Shown piece after piece: positions 18,045-25,934 of a stretch of 37,266 bases of DNA. How positions within the stretch are numbered: the first letter of the stretch is position 1; every line of letters starts with the position of its first letter. This stretch comes from an uncultured Ruminococcus sp. (GTDB lineage: Bacteria; Bacillota; Clostridia; Oscillospirales; CAG-272): positions 1-37,266 of the forward strand of contig CACZNC010000085.1 in NCBI GenBank assembly GCA_902782445.1, in the 5' to 3' direction. A program made the translations under genes and the position numbers. The notes below the pieces were generated by a model. That model ran no database searches. It was not told the origin of the DNA and saw nothing but the letters and a program-made list of their open reading frames with translations.

Positions 18045-18622
18045 ACCTGAAATCCCTCCTTTTCCAGAAACTTCCTCAGCCGTTTTTTCGACCGGCCGAG
18101 GGACATTTTCGCCGCCCCGACGCTGACGCCGCATTTCTCGGCCGCCTCCGCGACGGGATAGGCGTACCAGTACCGCAGAAGGAAGATCCGCCGCTGTTCG
18201 GGGGACTGTTCTCTCAGCCACCGTTCGAGGGCGTCCCGCAGTCCGTTCTCCGCTCCGGGATCCTCCACGGCGGGATTGTCCCCCACGACTTCCGCAAGCT
18301 CGTCGAGGCAGAGCCGGATCCCGCCCCCGCCCCGTTTTTCCGCCGTCTCCGCCCGGTACCGGTCCAGCGCGATCCGCCGGGCGATCGAGGCCAGAAACGC
18401 GCCGAGGTACGCGGGCTTTTCGGGCGGGATGGCGTTCCAGGCGCGGAGCAGGGCGTCGTTCACGCATTCCTCGGCGTCCTCCCGGGACGAAAGGATCCCC
18501 TCCGCCGCGGCCATGCACCAGCTTCCGTACTTCTCCCGGCTGATCTCCACCGCCCGCTCGTCCCGCGCGAAGTAAAGCGCGACGATCCCGGCGTCGGACA
18601 TCCGGGACTTCGTTTCGTCCAT
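18041..18622 (-). CDS. ECF-type RNA polymerase sigma factor
   Basis: A 193-residue sigma-70 family protein of the extracytoplasmic-function type. Region 2 covers about residues 20-95, with SSREDAEECVNDALLRAWNA and YLGAFLASIARRIALDRYRA typical of -10 recognition. Region 4 covers about 130-185, with EQRRIFLLRYWYAYPVAEAA and a helix-turn-helix CGVSVGAAKMSLGRSKKRLR for -35 recognition. AAAGGAGGG lies a few bases before the ATG. It overlaps the next gene by 4 bases, the usual sigma/anti-sigma layout. Autoregulation is likely but I could not define its promoter motif. Confidence 0.85.
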   Translation of the reverse strand: MDETKSRMSDAGIVALYFARDERAVEISREKYGSWCMAAAEGILSSREDAEECVNDALLRAWNAIPPEKPAYLGAFLASIARRIALDRYRAETAEKRGGGGIRLCLDELAEVVGDNPAVEDPGAENGLRDALERWLREQSPEQRRIFLLRYWYAYPVAEAAEKCGVSVGAAKMSLGRSKKRLRKFLEKEGFQV

Positions 18623-18725
18623 ACGGCTCCCTCCTTTCTTTCGGTCTCACCCATAAGACGGATTTCCGGCCCGAAAAGTAACGCGGAAAAAGAAAAAAAG
18701 TCCCGGGAGGACGGGAGGGGGAGGG

Positions 18726-18790
18726 AGGAGTGGCTAGTGGTTAGTGATTAGCGGCTAGTAGAACGTGAAATTAGGAATGAGGAATTGGTT
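18726..18790 (-). repeat. Period-7 repeat array before parS site 8
   Basis: GAGTGG, CTAGTGG, TTAGTGA, TTAGCGG, CTAGTAG, then AATTAGGAATGAGGAATTGG, ending next to parS site 8. The gene-free stretch 18623-19113 consists of this array, parS sites 8 and 9, repeat E3 and another array. Confidence 0.85.
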
Positions 18791-18791
18791 T

Positions 18792-18807
18792 CATTTCACG
18801 TGAAACA
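18792..18807. promoter_or_regulatory. parS-like site 8 (degenerate outer bases)
   Basis: CATTTCACGTGAAACA; the CACGTG core and 14 of 16 bases match. Confidence 0.6.
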
Positions 18808-18853
18808 ATCTTCCGAAATTTTGGCAGATGCACGTCCCATTCCGCCTCCAGCT

Positions 18854-18973
18854 TGTCATTCTGACGCACCGACGCAGTCGTGCGCACCAACGCAGTTGTG
18901 CTGTCAGCGAAGAATCTCCCAACTTCAAGGCCAACCCATCCTCCACGTGCGGAGATTCTTCGTCGCAGGCTCC
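18854..18973. repeat. Repeat E, copy 3, with two mini-palindromes inserted
   Basis: TGTCATTCTGA and GTCAGCGAAGAATCT on the left and AGATTCTTCGTCGCAGGCTC on the right match repeat E. Two tandem palindromes, GCACCGACGCAGTCGTGC (18866-18883) and GCACCAACGCAGTTGTGC (18884-18901), interrupt it. Confidence 0.75.
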
Positions 18974-18977
18974 CGAT

Positions 18978-18993
18978 TGTTTCACGCGAAACA
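18978..18993. promoter_or_regulatory. parS-like site 9 (degenerate core)
   Basis: TGTTTCACGCGAAACA; one base differs, changing the core to CACGCG. Confidence 0.5.
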
Positions 18994-19005
18994 ATGGAGA
19001 ACGGT

Positions 19006-19113
19006 TCTACTAGCCACTAGCCGCTAAAACTGACGGTTCCCCAACTCCTAACTCGTCTCATTCCTAATTCCTAATTTCTAATTAACCGTCCTCTACTAAC
19101 CACTAACAACTTT
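19006..19113 (+). repeat. Period-7 repeat array after parS site 9
   Basis: ACTAGCC ACTAGCC GCTAAAA, then ACTCCTA/ATTCCTA units, then CTACTAACCACTAACAAC, ending at the stop codon of the glycosylase gene. Confidence 0.85.
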
Positions 19114-20037
19114 TTACTGCCAACTTCTTCTTCCCTTTTCTCTTTCCGCCCAGAACATGCACTGCTGCGCGTAGCCGGCCCATTCGCCGAAGAGGGTGGG
19201 ATCGACGCCGTCCGGGAAGATTTCCGCGAGGGCGCGCTTCATCCAGACGTCCACCGGGAAGGCCTCCGTGCGGTGATAGCCGAAGAGGAGCGCACAGGAC
19301 GCCACCTTCGGTCCCACGCCGCGGATCTGTTCGAGGACCGCCCGGGCCTCTTCCGTCCCCATCGCCTCGATCTTTCGGGGATCCGCCCTGCCGTCCGCCG
19401 TCCTCTCCGCCGCGTCGGTCAGGTATTTCGCCCGGAAGCCGCATCCGAGGGCGTAGAGCCCTTCCGTCCCGATCCGGAGGATGTCCGCGGGATCCGGGAA
19501 TCTGCCCCCCGACGCCGCGCAGAGCCTCGCCGCGATGCCCCGGATCCGGGGGATGTTGTTGTTCTGGGTCAAAATCGAGGTCACGAGCATTTCCCACGGG
19601 TCCTGCCTCAGCAGCCGGATCCCCCGTCCCGCCCGGAGCGCGTCGGCCATGGCGTCCCGGCTGGCCCCCTCCGGAAGAGCGTCGAGGATCCGCTTTTCCC
19701 CGGCCCCGTAGTCCTCGTCGAGATCGAGATAGGTCCGCCAGCGGGATCCGAATTCCTCCGCCGTGCAGCCGGCGAGCGTTAAGAATCCCTCCTCCTCCCG
19801 GGTCCCGTCCACCGTGATCCGGGCGTCCTCCCCCTCCCCGATCCGCACAGAGCCGCAGACCACCCGCGGATCCCCGCCGACGGGAGAAAAGCGGAAAGCC
19901 TGCCCGCAGTCAAAGGTTTTCTCCACGGAAAAAACGCCGGAATCCCGGCAGTCCACGAGGACCGCGGGAAGACCGGCGGGGGTCTCGAATTCCCGGACGA
20001 CGGCGGCGCGGGGGGTCTTTTTTTCGCCTCCGCTCAT
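19114..20037 (-). CDS. 8-oxoguanine DNA glycosylase (OGG1-like, HhH-GPD)
   Basis: A 307-residue base-excision repair enzyme that removes 8-oxoguanine and then nicks the strand. The OGG N-domain is marked by FDCGQAFRF near 42-50. The helix-hairpin-helix is IRGVGPKVASCAL near 238-250, with catalytic lysine K244; PVDVWM near 261-266 supplies catalytic aspartate D263. This spacing matches OGG1 (K249/D268 in human). The ATG overlaps the pgsA stop (ATGA, 20034-20037), so the two genes are coupled. The N-terminus MSGGEKKTPRAAVVREF is short; the longer frame upstream is a shadow of pgsA. Confidence 0.87.
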   Translation of the reverse strand: MSGGEKKTPRAAVVREFETPAGLPAVLVDCRDSGVFSVEKTFDCGQAFRFSPVGGDPRVVCGSVRIGEGEDARITVDGTREEEGFLTLAGCTAEEFGSRWRTYLDLDEDYGAGEKRILDALPEGASRDAMADALRAGRGIRLLRQDPWEMLVTSILTQNNNIPRIRGIAARLCAASGGRFPDPADILRIGTEGLYALGCGFRAKYLTDAAERTADGRADPRKIEAMGTEEARAVLEQIRGVGPKVASCALLFGYHRTEAFPVDVWMKRALAEIFPDGVDPTLFGEWAGYAQQCMFWAEREKGRRSWQ

Positions 20038-20621
20038 TTCATCGTCCCGATGTAGGGCCAGTACGCCCGGAGATAGTCGATCCCGGACCAGAGGGTCATG
20101 ACGGTCATGACGGCCGCGGTGAGGTAGGAGAGAAGATGATACTCCGAGAACAGCGGCACGGGGATCAGGGGTTCCAGCAGGACGCAGACGATACAGATCA
20201 TCTGGGTGGTGGTCTTCACCTTCCCGAGCCAGGCGGCGGCGATCACCTTCCCGGCCTTCTGGGCGCAGACCAGTCTGAGGGACGTGACGGCGAACTCCCG
20301 GAAGATCACGACGGCGGCGCACCAGACGAAGACGGTCCGCAGGTCGTCGAACTTCACGAGGATCCCGAGCATGGCGGCCATCACGAGGAATTTGTCGGCC
20401 AGCGGGTCCATGAACTTGCCGAAATCGGTGATGAGGTTGTATTTCCGGGCGATCTTGCCGTCGATCATGTCGGTGAGGGAGGTGACGGCAAACACCGCCG
20501 CCGTGACGATCAGAAGCGCGGTCCGCCCCATGAGATCCTCCATCGCCGGCACGCAGAGCAAAACGAGGAAGACCGGGACCATCAGGATGCGGAACATAGT
20601 GAGTTTGTTCGGTAAATTCAT
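20034..20621 (-). CDS. pgsA: CDP-diacylglycerol-glycerol-3-phosphate 3-phosphatidyltransferase
   Basis: PgsA makes phosphatidylglycerol phosphate, the first step to phosphatidylglycerol, in the membrane. The 195-residue protein has several transmembrane segments and the CDP-alcohol phosphotransferase signature D54-G-x2-A-R59-x8-G68-x3-D72-x3-D76 (DGKIARKYNLITDFGKFMDP then LAD). GGAGG lies 6 bases before the ATG. rimO is next upstream on the same strand but separated by a 613-base repeat-filled gap, so pgsA and the glycosylase gene probably form their own unit. Confidence 0.93.
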   Translation of the reverse strand: MNLPNKLTMFRILMVPVFLVLLCVPAMEDLMGRTALLIVTAAVFAVTSLTDMIDGKIARKYNLITDFGKFMDPLADKFLVMAAMLGILVKFDDLRTVFVWCAAVVIFREFAVTSLRLVCAQKAGKVIAAAWLGKVKTTTQMICIVCVLLEPLIPVPLFSEYHLLSYLTAAVMTVMTLWSGIDYLRAYWPYIGTMK

Positions 20622-20645
20622 TTTGGTCCTCCGGGATCAAAGGAT

Positions 20646-20905
20646 GTTCATACCTTCACGGAAGGTATATAAGGAATGAAACGCTCCGCGTTTCGGATTT
20701 AATGTCCCTGCGCCGCGTCGACGCAGTCACGCAGACGGGCGGCGAGCACGACTGCGTCGGTGCGGGGGACCCATCTCATGGCCGACGAGTGTTGCTTCGC
20801 AAACTCTGCCCCCTGTGCGGGTCCAATTTGAGGAGCAAATAGTTGGCCGTATGGCATAACTGTACAGCTCGCACCGGAATCGAAATTCGATCTTGCATCC
20901 CCCGT
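20646..20905 (+). repeat. Repeat D, copy 1
   Basis: ATACCTTCACGGAAGGTAT hairpin, ATGAAACGCTCCGCGTTTCG hairpin, ATGTCCCTGCGCC, GTGCGGGTCC, TTGGCCGTATGGCATAAC and CGGAATCGAAATTCGATC. Compared with copy 3 it carries extra palindromes (GCACGACTGCGTCGGTGC at 20746-20763, GAGTGTTGCTTCGCAAACTC, ATTTGAGGAGCAAAT). With A7, F3, parS site 10 and a heptamer array it fills 20622-21234. Confidence 0.8.
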
Positions 20906-21006
20906 CCTCGCGCGGTTTTTGTTCGTGCAGCCGAAACATGCGCAGACAATGTCTGACGCACCGACGCAGTCGTGCTGGCCTCCGGCAGAGATTCAGGCGC
21001 GCATTG
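20905..21006 (-). repeat. Repeat A, copy 7, hairpin interrupted
   Basis: CCTCGCGCGG and CAGCCGAAACATGCGCAGAC match repeat A, but the hairpin is CAGACAATGTCTG followed by GCACCGACGCAGTCGTGC (20958-20975), then GGCC and CAGGCGCGCAT. Confidence 0.75.
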
Positions 21007-21007
21007 G

Positions 21008-21128
21008 GCACAGGACGCGCGGATGGGAGGCTGAAAATGAAAGTGCTTCTTCGCGCACATATTCAGATTCAGATCCGTATGCAGACAGAACGGCGCGATC
21101 AAAAATCTGTTTGGGCGAAACATAAAGT
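21008..21128 (-). repeat. Repeat F, copy 3
   Basis: GACGCGCGGA, CAGATTCAGATCCGTATGCA, GACAGAACGGCGCGATCAAA and TTTGGGCGAAACAT match the reverse complement of the module at 37046-37176. It lies between A7 and parS site 10. Confidence 0.7.
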
Positions 21129-21146
21129 TGAGGCGAGAAGGGAAAC

Positions 21147-21162
21147 TGTTTCACGTGAAACA
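21147..21162. promoter_or_regulatory. parS-like site 10
   Basis: TGTTTCACGTGAAACA, perfect; joins F3 to a heptamer array. Confidence 0.8.
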
Positions 21163-21234
21163 CCGCCAATTCCTCATTCCCCATTCCTCATTTTGTGTCT
21201 ACTAGCCGCTAACCACTGGCTGCTCCCAACTTCC
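21163..21234 (+). repeat. Period-7 repeat array after parS site 10
   Basis: ATTCCTC ATTCCCC ATTCCTC ATTTTGT, then CTACTAGCCGCTAACCACTG, running to the rimO stop. Confidence 0.8.
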
Positions 21235-22605
21235 TCACACATTCAGGACCGCTTCGCCGACGAGGTCGTAGTCCATGGCTTCGGTGATTTTGACGTCGAG
21301 CATTTCTCCCTCGGCGATGCGGAGGTCTTTTCTTTTGGTCGTGAACCAGATCTTGCCGTCGATCTCCGCGGCTTCGGCGTAGCTCCGGCCGTAGTGGGAT
21401 TCGGCGACGGGGTCCCAGCCCTCGCAGAGCACCCGGACCGTCTTCCCGACCCGGGACCGGTTGAAGGCCTCGCTGATCGGGAGTTCCGTGCGCATGAGGA
21501 CGTCGTAGCGGTCCTGCTTCGTCTGCTCGTCGATCTGATCCGGGAATTCCGCGGCGGGGGTGTTCTCCTCCTGGGAATAGGGGAAGGCCCCGAACCGCTC
21601 GAATTTCGCTTCCTTCACGAATTCGCAGAGGGCGCGGAAGTCCTCCTCGGTCTCGCCGGGGAATCCGACGATGGCGGTGGAGCGCAGGACCATGCCGGGC
21701 ACGGTGCGCAGTTTCGCGACGGCCTCCCGGATCATGGCGGAGTCCCCGTGGCGGTTCATGCGCTTCAGGACGGGATCGGAGATATGCTGGACCGGGATGT
21801 CGACGTAGTTCACCAGCCGGGGATTGGTCTTGAATTCTTCGATGAGCCTGTCGGTGATCTTGTCGGGGTAGCAGTAGAGCAGGCGGATCCACGGGATCTT
21901 CGTGGCGTCTGTGATCCCCCGGATGAGGTCGGGCAGGACGTAGTCCCCGTAGAGGTCGATCCCGTAGGCGGAGGTGTCCTGGGCCACGAGGACCAGCTCC
22001 TTCACGCCCATCGCGTCGAGGGAGGTCGCCTCTTCGACGATCTCCTTCATGGTGCGGCTGCGCATCTTCCCGCGGATCATGGGGATGGCGCAGTAGGTGC
22101 ACCGGTTGGAGCAGCCCTCGGCTATTTTCAGGTACGCCATCGCCTCCCCGGTGGTGACGACCCGTTCCCCGCCCAGCGCGGAGGTCTCCTTGTCGTCGAA
22201 GCAGGAGTAGACCCGCTTCTTGCCGCCCTTCTTCCCGGCTTTTTCGAGGACCGCTTTCACGGCCTCCCCGATCCGGTGGATGCTCCCCACGCCGAGGATC
22301 GCGTCCACCTCGGGCAGTTCCTTCGGGACCTCGTCCCGGTACCGCTCGGCAAGGCATCCGGTGACGATGATCCCTTTGAGGCCGTTGTGCTTTTTCAGCC
22401 AGCCGAGGTCGATGATCGAGTCGATGGATTCCTTCTTCGCGCTCTCGATGAACGCGCAGGTGTTGACGACGACGATGTCCGCCTCCGTCTCCTCGGGCGT
22501 GATCTCGTATCCCTCGTCCGCCAGATGCTTGAGCATGATCTCCGTGTCCACGAGATTCTTCGGGCATCCGAGGGAAACGAAGCCGATTCTTGTTTTAGAA
22601 GCCAT
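21235..22605 (-). CDS. rimO: Ribosomal protein S12 methylthiotransferase
   Basis: RimO is a radical-SAM enzyme that adds a methylthio group to the conserved aspartate of ribosomal protein S12 (Asp102 of the S12 encoded in this window). The 456-residue protein has the N-terminal UPF0004 cysteines C14, C50 and C84 (second Fe-S cluster), the radical-SAM motif EGCSNRCTYC (C165, C169, C172) and a C-terminal TRAM domain (about 375-450). IPMIRGKMRSR follows the cluster motif as expected. AGGAG lies 11 bases before the ATG. It is separated from pgsA by repeats and from the GH31 gene by repeat C. Confidence 0.95.
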   Translation of the reverse strand: MASKTRIGFVSLGCPKNLVDTEIMLKHLADEGYEITPEETEADIVVVNTCAFIESAKKESIDSIIDLGWLKKHNGLKGIIVTGCLAERYRDEVPKELPEVDAILGVGSIHRIGEAVKAVLEKAGKKGGKKRVYSCFDDKETSALGGERVVTTGEAMAYLKIAEGCSNRCTYCAIPMIRGKMRSRTMKEIVEEATSLDAMGVKELVLVAQDTSAYGIDLYGDYVLPDLIRGITDATKIPWIRLLYCYPDKITDRLIEEFKTNPRLVNYVDIPVQHISDPVLKRMNRHGDSAMIREAVAKLRTVPGMVLRSTAIVGFPGETEEDFRALCEFVKEAKFERFGAFPYSQEENTPAAEFPDQIDEQTKQDRYDVLMRTELPISEAFNRSRVGKTVRVLCEGWDPVAESHYGRSYAEAAEIDGKIWFTTKRKDLRIAEGEMLDVKITEAMDYDLVGEAVLNV

Positions 22606-22644
22606 TTCGGTTTTTACTCCTGTGACTTAATCTTATTCCGGGGG

Positions 22645-22924
22645 GAAACGCGGCTTCTTAAAAGAAGCCTGGCAAGAACTTCAATTGGGGGCAGGACATA
22701 GTAATACCAATAACGTATCGTCGAAACCTTGGCACACCAATATAGTCATCCAACCTTATCAGAGTTATCGCACGCGGGCTCACATGTTACGGCTGACGTA
22801 AGCGAGAATTCCCGAAGGGATTCTCGGGGGTGGGATGGTTGATGTCATGTTTGGATAAACGGCATTCCCACCCCGTCGTTCGCATTCTACATGGAGCGCT
22901 CAAAACCCATGAAGTCAGCTTTTA
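22645..22924 (+). repeat. Repeat C, copy 1
   Basis: About 280 bases shared with 31529-31824: ACGCGGCTTCTT hairpin, CACACCAAT, GTCATCCAACCTTATCAGAG, GGCTGACGTAAGCGAGAATT, a GAGAATTCCC/GGGATTCTC hairpin, GGGGGTGGGATGGTTG, CATTCCCACCCCGTCGTTCG and AAAACCCAT. It fills the gap between rimO and the GH31 gene. No gene is apparent; it has no parS. Confidence 0.85.
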
Positions 22925-22939
22925 TAGCTGAAAATCATA

Positions 22940-24670
22940 TTATTTCTTCCGTCTGTAAACCGGGATGCCGGCGGTCTTGACGCGGATCTTGCCGTTCCCG
23001 ACGGGCTCGCCGGTGAAGTAGTCCTCCCATTCGTCCGAGACGGGGAGATAGACGTCCCGTTCGTCTCCGCCGCCTGCCGCGATGGGGGCGACGAGCAGAT
23101 CCGCGCAGAAGAGATATTCGTCGTCCACGTCCCAGGTGGCGGGATCGGCGGTATAGTCCATGCAGAGGGCGCGCACCGGCGGTTTTCCGGTCTTGCGGTA
23201 GACCTCGAAGGCGTCTTTCAGCATGGGGATCAGGCCCTCGCGGATCCGGAACAGCTCCTTCACTTCGTCCTCGCATTCGTGCACGACCCACGGGATCCCG
23301 TCGTAGTTCCAGGCGTTCACGAGGCACTGGACGGAGAAGACCACCGCCTGGATTCTGCGCACGCACTCCTCCTTCGAATGGGCGGAGCGGAATTCGGGGG
23401 CCCAGAGCAGGCCGGAGAACCCGGAGTTGACGACGCCGCGGATGAAGTCCCGGTGATCGTAGAGGTCGCTGTACAGGACGTAGGGATAGGAAGCGGCCAG
23501 GGCGCCGAGGTTGCGGACTTCGCCGAGGGTCTTTCTTTCGCCGAGGGCGTCGGTCAGGGTCTTGATGTAGAGGGTGCCGAAGAGGGAGTGGTACTGCATC
23601 CCGTCGAGGCCGGAGGGGAATTCGGCGGACAGGGGGAAGCTCCATCCGCCCGTATTGTCGCTGGAATCGCATTCGTCGAGCTTGAAGCCGTCGACGCCGT
23701 GCTCCACGAGTGCCTCCCGCATATAGTCGGCGAAGATCTTCCGGGCTTCGGGGACGGCGAAATCGGGCACCAGACCGCCCCAGACCAGCCAGTCCCCGGA
23801 ATAGGGCGCGATGGCGTCGTGGAAGGGGGCGTCGGGGTGGGTGAAGGCGTGCTGCCAGAGGTTGACGTGGTAGCCGTGCTCCTTCATCCAGCCGAGGAAG
23901 CCGTCGGGATCGGGATAGCGGTCGGACCAGCGGTAGGTGCAGGAATAGGCGTGGGTATGCCAGCCGGGTTCGAGGCCGATGATGTCGCAGGGGATCCCGT
24001 TCTCCCGGAAATAGGAGGCGACGGATTTGATCTTTTCGGCGTCCCATCCGGTGTAGCAGCGGTAGAGCATCCCGAGGCCCCATTCCGGCACTTCGGGACC
24101 GCCGCCGGCGAGCATATTGTACTGGGCGGTGATCTCCCCGGCGGTCTCACCCTCGATGACGTAGACGTCGACGCCCTTCGCCACGGGGATGCGGACGCTC
24201 ATCCAGACGGAGTCCTCCCGGCGGGCGGCGTAGAGGTCCTCTTCCCGGTCGGCGGCTCCTCCTTCGGACAGGGCGGCCGCGTCGGTCCCGCGGTTCCAGC
24301 CGAAAGCGGGGTTCTTCTGCTTGCCGCAGTAGAATTCGGCGTAGCGGGCGGTGTCGAAGTACATGCCGTAGCCCTTGTTGGTGACGAAGAAGGGCACGGG
24401 GGCGTGGGATTCCCCGTTCGGGGTGGCGGGGTCGGCGTTGACGTCCATTTTCAGCTTCCGCCCCCGGTGGTTGAACTGTTTGAGCTGGAGCCCGAAGCCC
24501 CAGATCCGGCAGTCGTCCTCGAGGGGGAATTCCAGCACGCACCCGGAGGGCGTGGTCTTGAAGAAGAAATTCCCGGCGGGGTACTTCACGTCCGTCTCGC
24601 GGTAGTCGAATCCGTCGCAGAACTTCGAGGGGACAAAGGTCTCGGGGGTGCCGAAGGTGAATTTTTTCAT
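22940..24670 (-). CDS. GH31-family glycoside hydrolase
   Basis: The 576-residue protein resembles GH31 (alpha-glucosidase/alpha-xylosidase and relatives). The N-terminal beta-domain (about 1-190) includes FGLQLKQFNHRG near 59-70. The TIM barrel begins near WGLGMLYRCYTGWD (197-210). GVDGFKLDECDSSD near 326-338 carries the likely nucleophile D332. HRDFIRGVVNSGFSGLLWAP corresponds to the segment after the acid/base region, and LLVAPIAAGGGDERDVYLP is the usual start of the C-terminal beta-domains. No signal peptide, so probably cytoplasmic. Substrate is not predictable; it is shorter than typical 650-780-residue GH31 enzymes. GGAG lies 6 bases before the ATG. Confidence 0.82.
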   Translation of the reverse strand: MKKFTFGTPETFVPSKFCDGFDYRETDVKYPAGNFFFKTTPSGCVLEFPLEDDCRIWGFGLQLKQFNHRGRKLKMDVNADPATPNGESHAPVPFFVTNKGYGMYFDTARYAEFYCGKQKNPAFGWNRGTDAAALSEGGAADREEDLYAARREDSVWMSVRIPVAKGVDVYVIEGETAGEITAQYNMLAGGGPEVPEWGLGMLYRCYTGWDAEKIKSVASYFRENGIPCDIIGLEPGWHTHAYSCTYRWSDRYPDPDGFLGWMKEHGYHVNLWQHAFTHPDAPFHDAIAPYSGDWLVWGGLVPDFAVPEARKIFADYMREALVEHGVDGFKLDECDSSDNTGGWSFPLSAEFPSGLDGMQYHSLFGTLYIKTLTDALGERKTLGEVRNLGALAASYPYVLYSDLYDHRDFIRGVVNSGFSGLLWAPEFRSAHSKEECVRRIQAVVFSVQCLVNAWNYDGIPWVVHECEDEVKELFRIREGLIPMLKDAFEVYRKTGKPPVRALCMDYTADPATWDVDDEYLFCADLLVAPIAAGGGDERDVYLPVSDEWEDYFTGEPVGNGKIRVKTAGIPVYRRKK

Positions 24671-24683
24671 GCTGAACTCCTTT

Positions 24684-24778
24684 TTAGTGGCTGGTGGAGA
24701 GTCGGTAGTTGTTAGTAGAACGAGTGAGGAGTGGGGAGTTAGGAGTGAATTCAGAATTCAGAATGATGAATTATGAAT
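24684..24778 (-). repeat. Period-7 repeat array ending at parS site 11
   Basis: AGTGGCTGGTGG, GTTGTTAGTAGAACG, then GAGTGAG/GAGTGGG/GAGTTAG units, then GAATTCA, GAATTCA, GAATGAT, GAATTAT, GAATTG directly against parS. Same order as the array at 94-188. Confidence 0.85.
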
Positions 24779-24794
24779 TGTTTCACGTGAAACA
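24779..24794. promoter_or_regulatory. parS-like site 11
   Basis: TGTTTCACGTGAAACA, perfect; left edge of the repeat E4 cassette. Confidence 0.8.
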
Positions 24795-24836
24795 TTTCTC
24801 CATTCAGGGCGGCTGCCCCCGCGTTCCGCTTTTCTT

Positions 24837-24945
24837 TGTCATTCTGAGGAGCCTGCGACGAAGAATCTTTGCGCTTCATCATACAGCCGCAGTTATAGTC
24901 GGAGGATTCCCGCAGAAGAAATGAAGACTGTCTTGACATAGTGGA
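24837..24945 (-). repeat. Repeat E, copy 4
   Basis: TGTCATTCTGAGGAGCCTGC then GACGAAGAATCTTTGCGCTT; its reverse complement matches the right half of repeat E1 (GACTATAACTGCGG and CTTCTGCGGGAATCC shared). It lies between parS sites 11 and 12. Confidence 0.8.
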
Positions 24946-24992
24946 GGCGAAACGGGACGTGCGGCAGCCTGTCTGACGGAGAAGCCGAGAAT

Positions 24993-25008
24993 TGTTTCAC
25001 GTGAAACA
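24993..25008. promoter_or_regulatory. parS-like site 12
   Basis: TGTTTCACGTGAAACA, perfect; joins repeat E4 to repeat A copy 8. Confidence 0.8.
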
Positions 25009-25040
25009 TCATCCCGACCGCCCCTGCTTTGTCCCCTTTC

Positions 25041-25237
25041 AATGCGCGCCTGAATCTCCGCCGTGAGGCCGCAGGATTTATCCTGCGCATGTTTCGGCTG
25101 CACAAACAGAGACCGCGCGAGGTTGTCTCCATGTTTCGCTCGTCCGATCTGCAATCTGCAAAAGCGCGCGAAGAGAGTGAACCGGTTTTCGATACAGAAC
25201 CGCGCGTCCTCCGAATCCCAGCGAAGCGCTCCCATCC
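25041..25237 (+). repeat. Repeat A, copy 8 (good reference copy)
   Basis: AATGCGCGCCTGAATCTCCG, hairpin GCAGGATTTATCCTGC, ACCGCGCGAGGTTGTCTCCA, AAGCGCGCGAAG, GGTTTTCGATACAGAACCGC and CAGCGAAGCGCTCCCATCC. It ends about 50 bases from the luxS stop. Confidence 0.85.
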
Positions 25238-25287
25238 GAAAAAACGCAAATTCCAAACCTTACAAAATCCCGATCCGGACGGCGTCC

Positions 25288-25743
25288 TCACTCCTCGTAT
25301 CGAAAATCGTTCTCTTTCGATTCCAGAACGGCGAGATACCGTCCGCATTCCCGCTTCGCGTCGGCGAGATCGAGGTTTTTGTAGTTCCCGCACTCCTTCC
25401 GGGACGCGCCGAAAACGGGGCCTTCGTAGGCGAGGATCTTCTGCAGTACGTCCTTCACGAGGGCGAGGACTTCTCCGTCGCTCACATCCCGCATGAGGAG
25501 GTAGAAGCCGGTCTGGCATCCCATCGGGCCGAAGTAGAGGACGGAATCCCCGTATTCCGAATTGCGGACGAAGGTGGCGAACATGTGCTCGACGGAATGC
25601 ATGGTCCGGTTGTCCATGTAGTCCCCGGCGTTGGGGGTCCGCGTTCTCAGATCGTAGGTGGTGACGTCCCCGTCCCGCCGCGAGACGTAGATCCCCGGTT
25701 CGAGCTTGTCGTGGTCCACCGTGAAGCTGGCGATTCTCTTCAT
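25288..25743 (-). CDS. luxS: S-ribosylhomocysteine lyase
   Basis: LuxS cleaves S-ribosylhomocysteine to homocysteine and DPD, the autoinducer-2 precursor, and serves SAM recycling. The 151-residue protein has the metal ligands H49 and H53 in HSVEH with E52, catalytic C76 in GPMGCQTGF, and the third metal ligand C118 in ECGNY. I chose the ATG at 25743 because GGAGG lies 8 bases upstream and MKRIASFTVDH is the normal N-terminus; the longer frame reads through the promoter. It is transcribed divergently from the membrane-protein gene at 25935 and fits the SAM cycle with metK. Confidence 0.95.
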   Translation of the reverse strand: MKRIASFTVDHDKLEPGIYVSRRDGDVTTYDLRTRTPNAGDYMDNRTMHSVEHMFATFVRNSEYGDSVLYFGPMGCQTGFYLLMRDVSDGEVLALVKDVLQKILAYEGPVFGASRKECGNYKNLDLADAKRECGRYLAVLESKENDFRYEE

Positions 25744-25789
25744 AGTCCCGTCCTCCGGTCCGCTTCGGTTTTTTGTCTGATTCGGATCC

Positions 25790-25818
25790 ATTATACCAAT
25801 CCCCGGGGGCAAAGTCAA
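25790..25818 (-). promoter_or_regulatory. Promoter of luxS
   Basis: On the minus strand TTGACT (25818-25813), 17-base spacer, TATAAT (25795-25790). Confidence 0.8.
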
Positions 25819-25848
25819 GGGCGGGGGCGAGGTTTTCGCCGAAATCCC

Positions 25849-25877
25849 TTGTATTTTCCCTCCGGATTTGGTATAAT
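25849..25877 (+). promoter_or_regulatory. Promoter of the membrane-protein gene at 25935
   Basis: TTGTAT (25849-25854), 17-base spacer, TATAAT (25872-25877). It is back to back with the luxS promoter, with the two -35 boxes 30 bases apart. Confidence 0.75.
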
Positions 25878-25934
25878 GGAAGGAACCCGGGCAGTAAGTC
25901 TGTCCCGATCCGTCTCCGATCCGAGGACTTTCAC

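Noticed and set aside
18692..18712. Terminator upstream of the sigma-factor gene on the minus strand
   Set aside because: A T-run follows a GTCC/GGAC hairpin, but the stem is only four pairs; too weak to call.
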